A DNA stretch of 64,000 nt from an uncultured Sanguibacteroides sp. (GCF_900543425.1 NZ_UQRQ01000005.1:62001-126000); one strand, 5' to 3'; shown: positions 36,298-45,181, counted from the first letter of the stretch. Notes: a model not told the origin generated them from the letters alone. Program-made: numbers and translations.

Positions 36298-36328
36298 TAA
36301 AAGCGCGGCCTTGCCGTGCTTTTTATTT
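36298..36328 (+). terminator. Terminator of the small acidic protein gene
   Basis: AAAGCGCGGC-CTT-GCCGTGCTTT hairpin with a T-rich tail (TTTTATTTAATTT), 3 nt after the stop codon. Confidence 0.75.
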
Positions 36329-36409
36329 AATTTAACAATTAATCGCATACTATTTCACAATTCATTCGTACATTACGAAACTATTACTAACCTTTCAAAT
36401 TTGAAATTT

Positions 36410-37972
36410 ATGTATACAAAGAATGATATTAAACAATTTAGACACCGGGGCATCAAACTCGTACAAATTGATAAACAAATCGAAAATTTCAAGAAAGGTT
36501 TCGAATTTGTCAAACTTCAAGATGCCGCCACTCTTCGGAACGGAATAAAAAGTTTAACAGAAGAAGAGGGAAACAACTATATTTCAATCTTTGAGAACAA
36601 AAGAGATTCTCTCGATATGGTTAAAATGGTTCCGGCTTCCGGTTCCGCCTCGCGGATGTTTAAAACCTTAAATACATTCTATAATACATACACGGGAAGT
36701 GATGAAGATTACCTGAACTTCCGGCAAAACAAAGAGCCGGGAACCATGTTCTCTTTTTTTGAGAAACTAAAGGAATTTCCATTTTACCCTCATCTGAAGG
36801 AAGCCCTTTATAAAGACATGTTGGATGTTGATAAGCTCTTGTGGAAAAATCAATTCTCTGAAATATTAGAGTACCTGTTGACAGAAAAAGGATTAAATTA
36901 CAATTCAACCCCCAAGGGTCTTATTGATTTTCATATCTATCAGGATCATATCCGAACCGCTTTGGAAGAACACCTCGTGGAGGCTGCATTATATTGTAAC
37001 AACGGGAAAACAGCCAATCTGCACTTTACGGTTTCCGAAGAACATCTCAACAAATTCAAGGCGCTGTTAAAGAACATTCTAAAGGATTACCAAAAAGAAT
37101 ATAACATAAAATACAAGATATCTTTCTCCATTCAAAAACCTTCCACGGATACAATCAGTCTGGATTCAAACGGAAATATTTTACGTGATGCTCAAGGAAA
37201 CATTGTTTTCCGGCCGGGAGGACACGGAGCTCTGATCCATAACCTGAATGATTTGAAAGAAGAGTTGATCTTTATTAAAAATATTGATAACGTAACTCCG
37301 GACAGAAATAAAGCCGACACGATTAAATATAAAAAGATTTTAGCCGGCCTATTGCTCGATGTTCAGGAAAAAGTATTCAGCTACCTGAAGATTCTGAATA
37401 AAAACAGAAATAACCTGACGGAAGAAAAATTGAGTGAGATCGAAAATTTCATCAGCGAGAATCTCGGGTACAAACAACGGGAAGGATTTGCATTTTCCAC
37501 ACCTAAAGAGCGAATCAAATACCTGAAACATTTACTGGATCGTCCCATCCGCGTATGTGGAATGGTTAAAAATGAAGGTGAACCCGGAGGAGGACCTTTC
37601 TGGGTCGGTGATGACACGGGGAGTCGCCTGATGATTTTGGAAAGTGCCCAAATCGATCTGAAGGATAAGGAACAGAAAAAAATATTTTCAAAAGCGACTC
37701 ATTTTAATCCGGTAGATATTGTATGCAGTACTTATAATTACCGTGGAAAGAAATTTGACTTACGGGAATTCATCGATGCTACACAAGGTTTCATCTCCAA
37801 AAAATCTTACGAAGGTCAAGAAATTGAGGTTCAGGAATTACCCGGACTTTGGAATGGAGCTATGGCAAACTGGAACACACTTTTTGTCGAAGTCCCCTTG
37901 TCAACTTTTACTCCGGTAAAAACGGTATTTGACTTGCTACGCTTTGAACATCGCAACGTATTTAGCGTATAA
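36410..37972 (+). CDS. DUF4301 protein, nucleotidyltransferase-like
   Basis: A 520-residue cytosolic protein; the ATG at 36410 is preferred over an upstream in-frame ATG because the conserved region starts right after it. It resembles the DUF4301 family of Bacteroidetes. Two motifs recall UDP-sugar pyrophosphorylases: MVPASGSASRMFKTL (about residue 66, similar to the glycine-rich nucleotide loop) and FRPGGHGALIHNLNDL...FIKNIDNV (about 264-292, similar to the uridine-binding GGHG and DNV elements). A role as an NDP-sugar pyrophosphorylase-like enzyme is inference. It is followed 27 nt later by the DUF368 gene. Confidence 0.7.
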   Translation: MYTKNDIKQFRHRGIKLVQIDKQIENFKKGFEFVKLQDAATLRNGIKSLTEEEGNNYISIFENKRDSLDMVKMVPASGSASRMFKTLNTFYNTYTGSDEDYLNFRQNKEPGTMFSFFEKLKEFPFYPHLKEALYKDMLDVDKLLWKNQFSEILEYLLTEKGLNYNSTPKGLIDFHIYQDHIRTALEEHLVEAALYCNNGKTANLHFTVSEEHLNKFKALLKNILKDYQKEYNIKYKISFSIQKPSTDTISLDSNGNILRDAQGNIVFRPGGHGALIHNLNDLKEELIFIKNIDNVTPDRNKADTIKYKKILAGLLLDVQEKVFSYLKILNKNRNNLTEEKLSEIENFISENLGYKQREGFAFSTPKERIKYLKHLLDRPIRVCGMVKNEGEPGGGPFWVGDDTGSRLMILESAQIDLKDKEQKKIFSKATHFNPVDIVCSTYNYRGKKFDLREFIDATQGFISKKSYEGQEIEVQELPGLWNGAMANWNTLFVEVPLSTFTPVKTVFDLLRFEHRNVFSV

Positions 37973-37999
37973 GCGGAAAAACATTTTTAATTTAAACAT

Positions 38000-38920
38000 A
38001 TGCAAAAAAGAAATTATCTATTACTTGTCCTGCGGGGATGTGCGATGGGTGCGGCAGATGTTATCCCGGGAGTATCCGGAGGTACCATTGCCTTTATTAC
38101 CGGAATATACGAAGAATTAATCGACTCTATTCGTTCCGTCAACTTACAGGCCTTACGACTTCTGTTTACTTTCAGATGGCAAGAGTTATGGAAACATATA
38201 AACGGTAATTTTTTATTTTCCGTGGTTGCCGGAATAGCCATATCCATATTCTCTTTAGCCAAATTAATGAAATTCCTGTTAGAAACATATCCTATTCACG
38301 TCTGGTCTTTCTTCTTCGGGCTAATCATAGCCTCCGCTTTCTTAGTTTTCAAAGAAGTTAAAAACTGGAACGTATTTACCGTACTCTCTTTACTGGCAGG
38401 AGGTATTATGGCCTATACAATCACGGTACTTAGCCCAACCACGACACCGGAGACTTGGTGGTTTATCCTATTTTCAGGAGCCATTGCCATTTGTGCCATG
38501 ATCCTGCCTGGAATATCCGGAGCCTTTATTCTACTTCTACTCGGGAAATACGAGTATATCATTACCGCCGTTAGTAATTTTAATATCGGTATATTACTTG
38601 TTTTCTTAGTAGGAGCTGTTTCCGGATTAATTGCATTTTCTCATTTACTTTCATGGCTATTAAAGAATTATCATGGACTGACCGTTGCTTTATTAACCGG
38701 ATTCATGATCGGATCATTAAATAAAATATGGCCTTGGAAAATCAACAATCCGGAATTCATCAACGGAGAGATGTTTGAAACGGAAAAAAATGTTCTACCT
38801 CATACTTTCGAACAAATGCAGGCAAGCGATCCTTATACATGGCAAGCCATACTCATGTGTCTTATCGGATTTTTACTGATTTGGGGGATTGAAAAAATGG
38901 CAGTAGCGTTAAAAAAATAA
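38000..38920 (+). CDS. DUF368 (PopT-type) polyprenyl-phosphate transporter
   Basis: A 306-residue membrane protein with about 8-9 helices. The internal repeat typical of DUF368 is plain: ADVIPGVSGGTIAFITGIYE (about 19-38) and CAMILPGISGAFILLLLGKY (about 170-189). DUF368 proteins (PopT) were identified as undecaprenyl-phosphate translocases that recycle the C55-P carrier across the inner membrane. The substrate in this organism is inferred from family. uppS, which makes the carrier, lies 4 kb away in another unit. Confidence 0.88.
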   Translation: MQKRNYLLLVLRGCAMGAADVIPGVSGGTIAFITGIYEELIDSIRSVNLQALRLLFTFRWQELWKHINGNFLFSVVAGIAISIFSLAKLMKFLLETYPIHVWSFFFGLIIASAFLVFKEVKNWNVFTVLSLLAGGIMAYTITVLSPTTTPETWWFILFSGAIAICAMILPGISGAFILLLLGKYEYIITAVSNFNIGILLVFLVGAVSGLIAFSHLLSWLLKNYHGLTVALLTGFMIGSLNKIWPWKINNPEFINGEMFETEKNVLPHTFEQMQASDPYTWQAILMCLIGFLLIWGIEKMAVALKK

Positions 38921-38926
38921 CATAGA

Positions 38927-38963
38927 ACAGACGACCCCATGCGTCTTCGAATAAGGTCGTCTA
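38927..38963. terminator. Hairpin between convergent DUF368 and SpoIIE genes
   Basis: AGACGACC and GGTCGTCT form an 8-bp stem around a 17-nt loop between the two stops. There is a weak T run on the plus side and a better T stretch further on the minus side; a modest bidirectional terminator. Confidence 0.5.
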
Positions 38964-40886
38964 TTCTTCTGTTTCCGAATAAAAAGATATACTTAACAAA
39001 GTCTGATCATCAGATTGTATGGCTTCCGCCACAAACTCATTGACATCGATTAGTATGGCTTCGACCATTCCTTTCGAAGAGAAAGAAGCATGATTTCGAA
39101 TCGTTTCCAATAGCCGTTCTTTCGAATAAAGCTTATGATCCGCATTCTCTGCTTCCGTAATTCCATCCGTATACAGCAACATCTTTGCTCCCCGTTCCCA
39201 CAAGCAACTATACTCCTTATACTCGTACTCCTTCAATATACCCAAAGGAAGACTCGGCTCCATCTCCATAATTTGAACCGAATGGTCCGGTCGGATCATA
39301 ACAGGTAAAGAGTGGCCCGCATTACAATAGTTAAACTTTCCGGTTTTCAAATGAAGTATTCCAACAAAAAAAGTGACAAATCGATCCGACTGCCCCGAAC
39401 GTAACAATCCCTGATTGATAAAATTCGTCACATATTGAGGCTCGAAATTCGAAAAAGAGATAGAACGCATTAAGCTCAATGTCGTCGCCATTAATAAAGA
39501 AGCCGGTACTCCCTTTCCCGACACATCTCCTATCGCAAAACAAAGCTCGTCTTCAACCACAATATAGTCATAAAAATCACCTCCGACCTGCCGGGCAGGA
39601 TTCAAAACGGCATAAAGTTCCACTCCTTCCCATTTGGGACAGGGAACAACCGGTTTAGGCAGTAATCCCATTTGAATATCATGAGCGATACGTAATTCAC
39701 TCTCTATTTTCTCTTTTGCTGAAGTAGTCTGCTGTAAACGCTCGATAAACATCGTCAATTGCTGCTGCATGTATTCAAACGAATCCCGCAATTCTTCCAT
39801 CTCATCCTTCGAACGAATGACAGGCAAAGGCGTATCAAATTTTCCTAAAGCAATCGTCCGGGCAGATTGAGCAAAATCTTTCAACGGAGCCGTCAAACGT
39901 CTTATCGTTCCGGAACTTATGATGTAAAGCATCAATATAATAATCAAAAAAGCCACCCACAAAATAACATTAAACTGAAAAAACTCATGATAGATCTCTT
40001 GATAGGGACAAACAACTGCCATATACCACTCGGTCGCATTCAGAGGCATATAATAAACATAGGAATCGATATCGTTATCCAGCATCCGCATCTTCCCTTT
40101 TTTACCTGCCGCAAGCCACTTGGCAACCGACATTGCCGTCGTATCGGACATTGCTTCCGCCACATCGAAAATAGTCCGTTCCACCATATTCTTCTCCCTC
40201 TTATGAACAATATAATTCCCTAAGCTATCGATAACAATAGCATAACTACCCGGATATGGTTTAATAGAATCTACCAGATCGGTCAACCAATTCGTCGACA
40301 AATCGACAGAAAAAATACCGATAAAGTGACTCTTCTTATCATACATCGGAACAGAATAAGTGGACGTAATTACATCATTATCCCCAAACTCCCGGTAAGG
40401 CTGACTCCATCGCGATATGCCAAACTTCTTCGAACGGGCATACCATTTCTTTTCAAAATAGTTATAAGCTGCATCTCCCAACTGGACAGTCACCACCGAA
40501 TCTCGGCTCATGTAAGAATAAGGAGCAAAATAATATCCTTTAGACTTGAAATAGTTCGGCTCAAAAGCAATAGCGCAACCAAAAACTTCATCGTTGTTTT
40601 CCACCACCCGGCGAGTTATACTAAAAATAGAATCCGCATCCAAGAAACCATTGGATATCATCCAAGCCATATTCTTCGGAATCTTCTCCACCCCGCGTAA
40701 AAGAGTAGTCAACCGCAAATCCGATTTATCTGCAATATTCCATATACGCTCGTCTACATCCCGTTCCAGCTTCAATATGGCATAGTGATAAAAAATACTA
40801 AACATAACAATCGCTAAAACGGTCATAGAGGCTATCAAATAAAAACTCAACTTAGCCGAAAATGACCTCTCTATACGTTTAAACAT
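38961..40886 (-). CDS. SpoIIE-type PP2C phosphatase with Cache and HAMP
   Basis: A 641-residue membrane sensor phosphatase from the ATG at 40886 (a TTG 14 codons upstream is less likely). Membrane segment at about 14-34, an extracytoplasmic Cache-like sensor domain (about 35-300, with WYARSKKFGISRWSQPY and GIFSVDLS), second membrane segment (about 308-330), HAMP (about 332-385), a coiled coil, then the SpoIIE/PP2C domain with VGGDFYDYIVVEDELCFAIGD-like Asp clusters, GDVSGKGVPASL and YTDGITEAEN. It probably dephosphorylates an anti-anti-sigma-type protein in response to an external signal; no partner lies nearby. Confidence 0.87.
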   Translation of the reverse strand: MFKRIERSFSAKLSFYLIASMTVLAIVMFSIFYHYAILKLERDVDERIWNIADKSDLRLTTLLRGVEKIPKNMAWMISNGFLDADSIFSITRRVVENNDEVFGCAIAFEPNYFKSKGYYFAPYSYMSRDSVVTVQLGDAAYNYFEKKWYARSKKFGISRWSQPYREFGDNDVITSTYSVPMYDKKSHFIGIFSVDLSTNWLTDLVDSIKPYPGSYAIVIDSLGNYIVHKREKNMVERTIFDVAEAMSDTTAMSVAKWLAAGKKGKMRMLDNDIDSYVYYMPLNATEWYMAVVCPYQEIYHEFFQFNVILWVAFLIIILMLYIISSGTIRRLTAPLKDFAQSARTIALGKFDTPLPVIRSKDEMEELRDSFEYMQQQLTMFIERLQQTTSAKEKIESELRIAHDIQMGLLPKPVVPCPKWEGVELYAVLNPARQVGGDFYDYIVVEDELCFAIGDVSGKGVPASLLMATTLSLMRSISFSNFEPQYVTNFINQGLLRSGQSDRFVTFFVGILHLKTGKFNYCNAGHSLPVMIRPDHSVQIMEMEPSLPLGILKEYEYKEYSCLWERGAKMLLYTDGITEAENADHKLYSKERLLETIRNHASFSSKGMVEAILIDVNEFVAEAIQSDDQTLLSISFYSETEE

Positions 40887-41012
40887 GATTTCTGTGATTA
40901 ATTGGTCGAAATTAATTAATTCCCTCAAGAAAACAGGTATTTGACTCTACTTTTTTACTTTTACGTCTTATCGGACTCTTGAAAATAGTTATCAGGTAAA
41001 ACAAGATAAAAA

Positions 41013-41044
41013 TTTGCTCTTGTTAAATAATAATGCTACATTAG
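41013..41044 (+). promoter_or_regulatory. Candidate promoter of the ior leader
   Basis: TTTG (41013-41016), a 20-nt spacer, then TACATTAG (41037-41044), one mismatch from TAnnTTTG. It would start transcription near 41050 and give a leader of about 200 nt before iorA. Confidence 0.45.
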
Positions 41045-41083
41045 CACCCAAATGAATATTGAAAACGTTTTAAATAACGCGTG

Positions 41084-41158
41084 ATGTATCGTCCGTCAGA
41101 GTATTATTTCGTATTAGCTTACATCGTAGGCGTTCTTAAATTGTTCGGAGGGCTATAA
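41084..41158 (+). CDS. Putative ior leader peptide, 24 codons
   Basis: ATG at 41084 to TAA at 41156-41158, with an in-frame stop a few codons upstream. The peptide starts MYRPSEYYFVLAY and ends LKLFGGL; six of 24 residues are Tyr or Phe, with a YYF run at codons 7-9. The stop codon overlaps a small hairpin (GGCT/AGCC, 41151-41161) and lies 18 nt before a terminator-like hairpin. Its position between promoter and terminator, upstream of an aryl-pyruvate oxidoreductase, suggests a translational attenuation peptide. A 25-codon frame can also arise by chance, so this is a candidate. Confidence 0.4.
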   Translation: MYRPSEYYFVLAYIVGVLKLFGGL

Positions 41159-41176
41159 GCCGAATGTCCCATTGTC

Positions 41177-41206
41177 TCACGATCGCGTATCGTGAAACTA
41201 TTTTTT
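41177..41206 (+). terminator. Attenuator-like hairpin in front of iorA
   Basis: TCACGAT-CGCGT-ATCGTGA 7-bp stem (41177-41195) followed by AACTA and six T (41201-41206). It lies in the leader, 45 nt before the iorA ATG, with no gene ending nearby, so it would stop transcription early. An earlier stem TTCGG/CCGAA (41144-41148 with 41160-41164) competes with GGCT/AGCC at the leader-peptide stop. Confidence 0.6.
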
Positions 41207-41251
41207 CATTATAAAAATCAACAAAAAACTTAATATCATAATCTTATCACT

Positions 41252-42844
41252 ATGCAAAAACAACTATTATTAGGTGTTGAAGCTATTGCACAAGGTGCTA
41301 TAGACGGAGGAATTTCCGGAGTATATGCTTACCCGGGAACCCCATCAACAGAGATCACTGAGTACATTCAAGAATCCAAACAGGCTATTGCCCGTAACGT
41401 TCATAGAATGTGGTCCGCTAACGAAAAAACAGCGATGGAGGCAGCTTTGGGTATGTCCTATGCCGGTAAAAGAGTATTGGTTTGCATGAAACACGTGGGG
41501 ATGAATGTTGCTGCCGATTGTTTCATGAACTCGGCTATTACCGGAGCAAACGGCGGAATGGTGATCACAGCAGCCGACGATCCGTCCATGCACTCTTCAC
41601 AAAACGAACAAGATTCCCGTGCTTATGGAAAGTTTGCTCTTATTCCCATGTTAGAACCGTCTAACCAACAGGAAGCCTACGAGATGACCCGCTACGGTTT
41701 CGAACTTTCCGAAAAAATGGGAACTCCCGTAATGATGCGTATCACGACCCGTTTGGCTCACTCGCGTGCCGGAGTCGAGACTCAAGAAGCTACAAAGGAA
41801 AACGAGATGCACCTACCGGAAGATAAACGTCAATTCGTGCTATTACCTGCTATCGCAAAAAAAAGATATAAGATTCTATTAGAAAAGCAAACTGCTTTCG
41901 AAGAGGAATCTGACCGTTCGGTTTTCAACCGCTACGTAGACGGGAGCGACAAATCCATGGGGATCATCGCTTGTGGTATCGGCTATAATTATCTGATGGA
42001 AGTATTTAAAGGGAAATGCCCTTATCCGGTAGTAAAGGTAAGCCAATATCCGCTCCCCAGAAAAATGATTACCCGCCTGGCTGAAAGTTGTGAAAAACTT
42101 TTGGTAATTGAAGAGGGATATCCTATCGTGGAAGAAGTATTAAAAGGATATCTGGAAAAAGAAGAAGTACACGGACGATTGGACGGCACTCTTCCCCGTG
42201 ACGGAGAATTGAATCCGGATTGGATCGCCAAAGCTTTCGGAATATCTGTAACGGAAGGAGCTCCCGTACCGGAAATCGTAGCTCCTCGCCCACCTGCTTT
42301 ATGCGTAGGCTGTAGCCACCGGGATGTATACAATGCGTTAAATGCAGTCGTAGCCGAATATCCCAACGCACGTGTTTTCTCTGATATCGGGTGTTATACC
42401 TTAGGAGCACTCCCTCCCTTCCAAGCCATTAACTCTTGCGTAGATATGGGTGCTTCCATTACGATGGCCAAAGGTGCCGCAGATGCCGGGTTATACCCTG
42501 CCGTATCTGTTATCGGAGACTCTACTTTTACCCACTCCGGTATGACCGGTCTTTTGGATGCCGTAAACGAAAAATCCAATATTACCATTATCATTTCAGA
42601 TAACGAGTCTATCTCTATGACCGGAGGACAAGAATCTTCCGCCTTAGGACATCTCGAAGCCATCTGTCGCGGTATCGGAGTAGAGCCAGAACATATTCGG
42701 GTTTTACTTCCTGTTCCGAAAAATCACGATGAACTTTGTAAAATTATCCGCGATGAAATAGAATACAAAGGTGTATCCGTAATCATTCCGAGAAGAGTTT
42801 GTATCCAGAAAGCTTCCCGCGACGCTAAGAAAAAGAAAAAATAA
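41252..42844 (+). CDS. iorA: Indolepyruvate oxidoreductase alpha subunit, ferredoxin-domain-less
   Basis: A 530-residue TPP-dependent subunit of 2-oxoacid:ferredoxin oxidoreductase that oxidatively decarboxylates aryl pyruvates (from Trp, Phe, Tyr) to aryl-acyl-CoA. N-terminal pyrimidine-binding domain has GVYAYPGTPSTEITEYI; the TPP core has CVGCSHRDVYNALNA (about 350) and GDSTFTHSGMTGL with ISDNESISMTGGQ. The classical IorA ends with a C-terminal [4Fe-4S] ferredoxin domain; this protein stops at VCIQKASRDAKKKKK and has no cysteine cluster there. It heads iorA-iorB with a 45-nt gap. Confidence 0.9.
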   Translation: MQKQLLLGVEAIAQGAIDGGISGVYAYPGTPSTEITEYIQESKQAIARNVHRMWSANEKTAMEAALGMSYAGKRVLVCMKHVGMNVAADCFMNSAITGANGGMVITAADDPSMHSSQNEQDSRAYGKFALIPMLEPSNQQEAYEMTRYGFELSEKMGTPVMMRITTRLAHSRAGVETQEATKENEMHLPEDKRQFVLLPAIAKKRYKILLEKQTAFEEESDRSVFNRYVDGSDKSMGIIACGIGYNYLMEVFKGKCPYPVVKVSQYPLPRKMITRLAESCEKLLVIEEGYPIVEEVLKGYLEKEEVHGRLDGTLPRDGELNPDWIAKAFGISVTEGAPVPEIVAPRPPALCVGCSHRDVYNALNAVVAEYPNARVFSDIGCYTLGALPPFQAINSCVDMGASITMAKGAADAGLYPAVSVIGDSTFTHSGMTGLLDAVNEKSNITIIISDNESISMTGGQESSALGHLEAICRGIGVEPEHIRVLLPVPKNHDELCKIIRDEIEYKGVSVIIPRRVCIQKASRDAKKKKK

Positions 42845-42889
42845 AAGATTAACGGATCAATTGGAAAATCCACTTTAAAATTAAAAATT

Positions 42890-43477
42890 ATGAAGACAGA
42901 TATCATATTAGCCGGTGTAGGAGGACAAGGTATATTGTCAATCGCAGCCGCTTTAGGTTCCGCAGCTCTCACCAACAACTTGTACATGAAACAAGCCGAA
43001 ACCCACGGAATGAGTCAACGAGGCGGAGATGTTCAATCTTACATGAGAATTTCGGATCAACCGATTTTCTCAGACCTGATTGCCAAAGGAAGTGCCGATA
43101 TCATTCTTTCGGTTGAACCCATGGAGGCTTTACGTTACTTGCCTTACTTAAAACAAGGCGGATACGTGGTGACCAACTCCACACCGTTTATTAATATTCC
43201 GAATTACCCGGATACCGAAGAGTTGATGAAAACATTGAAGGCATTACCTCACCAGGTAATCATCGATGCCGATACCATCGCAAAAGAATCGGCAGGAAAC
43301 GTAAGGGCCAGTAATTTTGTTATGTTAGGAGCCGCATCTCCTTTTATCGAAATTCCTTTCGAGTACCTCGAAAAAGGAATTGCCGCTATTTTCGAACGAA
43401 AAGGAGCCGAAGTCGTAGAAATGAATCTAAAAGCCTTACGTGCCGGAAGAGCATTCGCACAAAATTATATCAAATAA
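42890..43477 (+). CDS. iorB: Indolepyruvate oxidoreductase beta subunit
   Basis: A 195-residue gamma-type subunit of the 2-oxoacid:ferredoxin oxidoreductase family. The start IILAGVGGQGILSIAAALG (about 5-23) and QAETHGMSQRGGDVQSYMR (about 41-59) are the family hallmarks for CoA/partner binding. It pairs with IorA to form the heteromeric enzyme. Followed by a strong bidirectional terminator, so the pair is a two-gene operon. Confidence 0.93.
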   Translation: MKTDIILAGVGGQGILSIAAALGSAALTNNLYMKQAETHGMSQRGGDVQSYMRISDQPIFSDLIAKGSADIILSVEPMEALRYLPYLKQGGYVVTNSTPFINIPNYPDTEELMKTLKALPHQVIIDADTIAKESAGNVRASNFVMLGAASPFIEIPFEYLEKGIAAIFERKGAEVVEMNLKALRAGRAFAQNYIK

Positions 43478-43493
43478 AAGATAAGTCATCCTT

Positions 43494-43529
43494 AAAAGAG
43501 GTCAGCCGAGAGACTGACCTCTTTTATTT
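43494..43529. terminator. Bidirectional terminator iorB/znuB
   Basis: AAAAGAGGTCAG-CCGAGAGA-CTGACCTCTTTT, a 12-bp perfect stem with A and T tracts on both sides. It overlaps the znuB stop codon. Confidence 0.9.
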
Positions 43530-44324
43530 CAAGCGTTTTACAACGTAACAAATTAAAAACACTCCCAAGAAACATAGTACTATGGCTGCTCCCGAGGGAA
43601 TCTCAAGAAAGGCGGAGAAAAAAAGCCCCATGATAGACCCCAAACAACTAATTAAGGTAGAGAGTATCAATTGTTGTTGAAAATTTTTATAAAACATACC
43701 TCCTATAGCCTGTGGCATGGTCAGATAAGAAATCACAAGAATAATCCCCGCCAATTTCATGCACAATACGATACAAAGAGCAATTAAGGCCGTAATCCCG
43801 ATCTCTATCCAAGAAAGAGCAACATAATGAGTCCGACTATACTCTTTATCAAAAGCGATATAAAAAAGCGGACGATAAAATTTCATAAAAAAGAGAAGAA
43901 TCATTACACAAAGCAACAAGGCCATCATAAGTTGACTCCCCGTGATGGTTAATATGTTGCCGAAAAGATAAGAAAGGAGGTTAGGGGCATAACCCGGAGT
44001 CAGGTAAATAAACAATACTCCTATAGCCATTCCGGCCGACCAAAATATACCGATCAAAGAATCTTCTTTGAAACGCTTATTATCAGACAGATATAAAATA
44101 CCAAAAGCCGCAATCAAAGCAAACACGGCAGCTCCGAAAAGAGGGGAAATTCCCAAAAAATAAGCTAATCCCAATCCTCCGAACGAGGCATGTGTAATCC
44201 CCCCGCTAATAAAAACCATCCGCTTCGCCACGATATAAGTACCTATCAGTCCACAACTTATCCCGATCAATATCGTTCCGATCAGAGCATTCTGAAAAAA
44301 ACCGTATTCTAATAAATCAAACAT
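43524..44324 (-). CDS. znuB: Zinc/manganese ABC importer permease
   Basis: A 266-residue metal ABC permease (family ABC-3) with about 8 helices. Conserved stretches GISCGLIGTYIVAKRMVFISG (N-terminal) and HASFGGLGLAYFLGI plus the later GIILVISYLTMPQAIGGMFY are typical for ZnuB/TroC. It pairs with the ATPase ZnuC 103 nt upstream; the gap contains an AT-rich inverted repeat and a TACAATTGTA palindrome. Metal specificity (Zn or Mn) is not settled by sequence. Confidence 0.9.
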   Translation of the reverse strand: MFDLLEYGFFQNALIGTILIGISCGLIGTYIVAKRMVFISGGITHASFGGLGLAYFLGISPLFGAAVFALIAAFGILYLSDNKRFKEDSLIGIFWSAGMAIGVLFIYLTPGYAPNLLSYLFGNILTITGSQLMMALLLCVMILLFFMKFYRPLFYIAFDKEYSRTHYVALSWIEIGITALIALCIVLCMKLAGIILVISYLTMPQAIGGMFYKNFQQQLILSTLISCLGSIMGLFFSAFLEIPSGAAIVLCFLGVFLICYVVKRLK

Positions 44325-44427
44325 CTTCTAATTTTAAATTTACAATTGTAGATTTTAGGTTCTAAAAATATGATATTTTTATGATTATTAATAAGTTGTA
44401 TTTCATATCATTCCCCATTTCTAATTT

Positions 44428-45180
44428 TTACTCCCCGTCTTTCTCGTGTTTTAATAACACCCGATGAGGCACCGTCCCGTGAGAAATCAATTCGATCGGA
44501 CAATTATACAATTTCAATTGTTCTTGGGAAATCAGATTCGATTCATGATAATGTAAACCTCTATTCACACAAGCAATCGTTTTCACGTAAGAACATATCA
44601 TCCCTAAATCATGAGAAACCATCACGATACTCATTTTTTTATTCAACTCTTCCAACAGTCCATAGAATTCCTTTTCGAAATTCGTGTCGACATAGGTTGA
44701 AGGCTCATCCAATATCAGGATTTTAGGTGACGAAATAATGGCCCGGCATAAAAAAACACGTTGCATCTGTCCACCCGATAAGTCGCCGATCGGAGTTTTC
44801 CGGTATCCCCCCATTCCATAAGTTTCCAATAATTCGTCTACCTTCAAACGATCCTCTTTCGAATAAGATTTCCATATCCCTTTTTCCGACATAAGTCCCG
44901 ATAGTACCACCTCCTCCACGTTAATCGGGAAACGGGTATCAAAACGACTATTTTGCGGCAAATAGCCAAACAAAGATTGTTTGGACGTATGATAAATGAT
45001 CTCTCCGGAAAGCGGCTTTATTAAACCCAAAATGACCTTTAACAAGGTGGTCTTTCCCCCTCCGTTCGGACCGATGATACCGATAAAATCGTTCTTACGA
45101 ATTGTCAAATTCACACCCTTCAGAACCGCATGTCCCTCATATCCGGCATTTATTCCTTTCAATTCCAGTATATCATCCAT
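44428..45180 (-). CDS. znuC: Zinc/manganese ABC importer ATPase
   Basis: A 250-residue ABC ATPase. Walker A GPNGGGKTTLLK (about 36-47), Q-loop YLPQNSRFDTRFP, signature DLSGGQMQRVFLCRA, Walker B ILILDEPSTYVD, H-loop VSHDLG. The Q-loop and GGQMQR form are characteristic of metal-importer ATPases. Its ATG follows the znuA stop as TAATATG with one nt between, so translation is coupled. Confidence 0.93.
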   Translation of the reverse strand: MDDILELKGINAGYEGHAVLKGVNLTIRKNDFIGIIGPNGGGKTTLLKVILGLIKPLSGEIIYHTSKQSLFGYLPQNSRFDTRFPINVEEVVLSGLMSEKGIWKSYSKEDRLKVDELLETYGMGGYRKTPIGDLSGGQMQRVFLCRAIISSPKILILDEPSTYVDTNFEKEFYGLLEELNKKMSIVMVSHDLGMICSYVKTIACVNRGLHYHESNLISQEQLKLYNCPIELISHGTVPHRVLLKHEKDGE

Positions 45181-45181
45181 A

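Noticed and set aside
41040..41251. TPP riboswitch for the TPP-dependent IorA
   Set aside because: I see no CUGAGA-type or downstream conserved TPP box; the terminator hairpin and small frame explain the leader better.
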